Below are positions 13,389-14,641 of a DNA stretch of 14,641 nucleotides, piece after piece (within the stretch, counting starts at the first letter, position 1; the number at the start of each line of letters is the position of its first letter). Origin of the DNA: Dehalococcoidia bacterium. GTDB taxonomy: Bacteria > Chloroflexota > Dehalococcoidia > GIF9 > AB-539-J10. The position numbers and the translations under genes are program-made. The notes under the pieces are model-generated. The model did no database searches. It saw nothing but the letters and a program-made list of their open reading frames with translations, and had not been told where the DNA came from. The stretch covers positions 1 to 14,641 of the forward strand of contig SOHS01000154.1 in the NCBI GenBank assembly GCA_004377135.1. The letters run 5' to 3'.

Positions 13389-14351
13389 CTATTCGCGAAT
13401 AAAATCGCTGATCTGTCCCTGGCGACGCTCTCGCACGGTTGCCGGATCATGTCCGTACTTGTGTCCTCCAAATCCGTGCCGCATCATCGCTATTGCCCGT
13501 GCCCAAAACTTATCATCGTCGCGCGAGGAGATAAGCTGCATAACAGCCTGGGCAATGACGGGCACAGGAACCTCCATATGCATGGCATCGTCCACCAGCC
13601 AGTTCACTTCACCGGTGTCGTCGACATAGGCAGGTATCTTGTCTAATCCGTCCTCTTCTCGATATGCCGCTTCCATAAGGTCTATGAGCCAGGAACGGAT
13701 GACAGACCCGTGGCGCCAGCATCGCAGTATCTCTTTGATATCGAGTTTTTCCCTGTAATGCTCAAGAAGGTCAACACCTTCACCAATTGCCTGGAGCATA
13801 CCGAACTCTATTCCGTTATGGACAAGCTTGGTGAAATGGCCTGCTCCAGGCGGTCCAGCATGAACGTATCCCCCTGGTGTAGCAAGCTCGATCAGGATTG
13901 GTTCGATTCGGGCTATTGGCTCCATATCACCACCGGCCATAAAGCAAGCACCATGGCGGGCACCTTCCACACCACCGCTTGTCCCGAGGTCAACGAAGTT
14001 GATTCCCTTTTCAGATAGACTTCGATGGCGGCGTATTGAGTCGCCCCAGTAGGAGTTACCCGCATCGACAATAATGTCACCCTTATCTACATGTGGAATA
14101 ATATCGTCGATAACGCTGTCGACAGCCGGTCCAGCAGGAATGTAGATGAATAAGGGTCGAGCTGGCGATAACTTGTCGCGAAAACCATCGAGACTATTAG
14201 CCTCTACCATGCCGGCCTTTTTTAATTCGTCAGACACACTTTTGAGATCAAAACCCACGACGCGCATGCCCTTCTCCAAGGCTCGAAGTGAAAGATTCGC
14301 TCCCATGCGGCCAAGGCCAACAATACCGAACTCCCTTTTTGCATCTGCCAT
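13389..14351 (-). CDS. gnd: 6-phosphogluconate dehydrogenase, decarboxylating, short NAD+ type
   Basis: The 320-residue protein starts with GLGRMG (12-17). D35 at the end of the second strand (GFDLKS) suggests NAD+ rather than NADP+. Conserved blocks follow: VDAGNSYWGDS (95-105), GTSGGVEGARHG (123-134) for substrate binding, and GAGHFTKLVHNGIEFG with catalytic K175, N179 and E182. The C-terminus carries DDDKFWARAIAMMRHGFGGH. The length matches the short GndA/YqeC-type enzymes of about 300 residues rather than the 470-residue E. coli type. The reaction is 6-phosphogluconate to ribulose 5-phosphate plus CO2. The ATG at 14351 has AAGGAG six bases upstream. It is 43 bases after the cyclase-family gene and leads into GH15 and gdh, suggesting a sugar-oxidation operon. 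Confidence 0.93.
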   Translation of the reverse strand: MADAKREFGIVGLGRMGANLSLRALEKGMRVVGFDLKSVSDELKKAGMVEANSLDGFRDKLSPARPLFIYIPAGPAVDSVIDDIIPHVDKGDIIVDAGNSYWGDSIRRHRSLSEKGINFVDLGTSGGVEGARHGACFMAGGDMEPIARIEPILIELATPGGYVHAGPPGAGHFTKLVHNGIEFGMLQAIGEGVDLLEHYREKLDIKEILRCWRHGSVIRSWLIDLMEAAYREEDGLDKIPAYVDDTGEVNWLVDDAMHMEVPVPVIAQAVMQLISSRDDDKFWARAIAMMRHGFGGHKYGHDPATVRERRQGQISDFIRE

Positions 14352-14394
14352 GTCATTCTCCTTTATTCAGGATTGATTTGCATGTTATTAATGC

Positions 14395-14641
14395 TTAATT
14401 GCTTACCATGGGTTTTATAATAGCACAAGCAGGAGCGCCATCTCCTCCAACAATTCTCAGTGGTAAACATATGAGGTTGTATTTGCCAGGCGTTACATCT
14501 GATAGGTTCAGTCCCTCAATAGTCCATATACCACTACTGAGAAGTGTCTTATGTACATAGCGTCCGCCATGCTTGAAACTCCCGACAGACAGATAATCAA
14601 CGCCAATCAACTGTATACCCCGATTCGCAATGTATTCTGGG
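14395..14641 (-). CDS. Cyclase/kynurenine formamidase-like metal-dependent hydrolase, 3' end only
   Basis: Only the last 81 residues are inside the window; the 5' part lies beyond the right edge and the frame is open to it. Visible residues include IQLIGVDYLSVGSF, HKTLLSSGIWTIEGLNLSDV, PGKYNLICLPLRIVGGDGAPACAII, which match the C-terminal core of the cyclase family (PF04199-type fold), including arylformamidases. The expected catalytic HxGTHxDxPxH motif would be in the missing part, so activity cannot be judged. The family hydrolyses amides or cyclic esters. A role as a lactonase beside glucose dehydrogenase is an attractive but unsupported idea. It is 43 bases upstream of gnd on the same strand and probably cotranscribed. 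TTG at 14610 is not its true start. Confidence 0.85.
   Translation of the reverse strand, partial: PEYIANRGIQLIGVDYLSVGSFKHGGRYVHKTLLSSGIWTIEGLNLSDVTPGKYNLICLPLRIVGGDGAPACAIIKPMVSN

Noticed and set aside
1..14641. tRNA, rRNA, CRISPR array, transposase or integrase genes
   Set aside because: No T-loop/anticodon patterns, spaced direct repeats or recombinase motifs were seen anywhere in the window.

Overview
The window looks like a chromosomal segment of an uncultured bacterium of moderate GC content. The best guess is a member of the Chloroflexota, near Dehalococcoidia. This rests on gene content (a DUF6504 gene next to a DnaE2-like polymerase, a short NAD-type 6-phosphogluconate dehydrogenase, a trehalase-like GH15 enzyme, an archaeal/halophile-type glucose dehydrogenase) and on the style of the intergenic repeats. 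No rRNA or other phylogenetic marker is present, so the assignment is inference.

Left part (1-5272). A possible small RNA unit (sigma70-like promoter, about 165 nt without a convincing ORF, strong intrinsic terminator) is followed by a small DUF5658-like membrane protein gene (+). Next come two intergenic repeat elements and a DUF72 gene (-). Diverging from DUF72 is a compact two-gene operon (+), DUF6504 followed by a DnaE2/ImuC-like C-family DNA polymerase. Its promoter is near consensus and carries an SOS/LexA-type palindrome between the -35 and -10 boxes. This is probably a damage-inducible translesion synthesis unit, unusual in having no imuA or imuB beside it in the window.

Middle part (5356-8954, all -). 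A P2-type cation ATPase converges on the polymerase gene. Its ion-site residues match neither textbook Ca2+ pumps nor Na+/K+ pumps. Upstream is a roughly 800-base interval. It holds a second copy of a repeat seen near 780 and a previously hidden 49-residue gene with an excellent ribosome binding site, its own promoter and a cysteine-rich C-terminus (NCCGHPGEPGCCE).

Right part (8955-14641, all -). In transcription order: the 3' end of a cyclase/kynurenine-formamidase-like hydrolase (cut by the window edge), NAD-type 6-phosphogluconate dehydrogenase, a GH15 trehalase/glucoamylase-like enzyme, a zinc-dependent glucose 1-dehydrogenase, then a dihydrolipoamide dehydrogenase-family flavoprotein behind a longer gap. 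The first four have short gaps (23 to about 79 bases) and probably form a glucan or trehalose to glucose to gluconate oxidation operon. A gluconate kinase and a dedicated lactonase are not visible.

The items most worth a second look are the 49-residue CCGHPGEPGCC protein, the SOS-type DUF6504-dnaE2 cassette, the putative small RNA at the left edge and the dispersed repeat with imperfect inverted ends.
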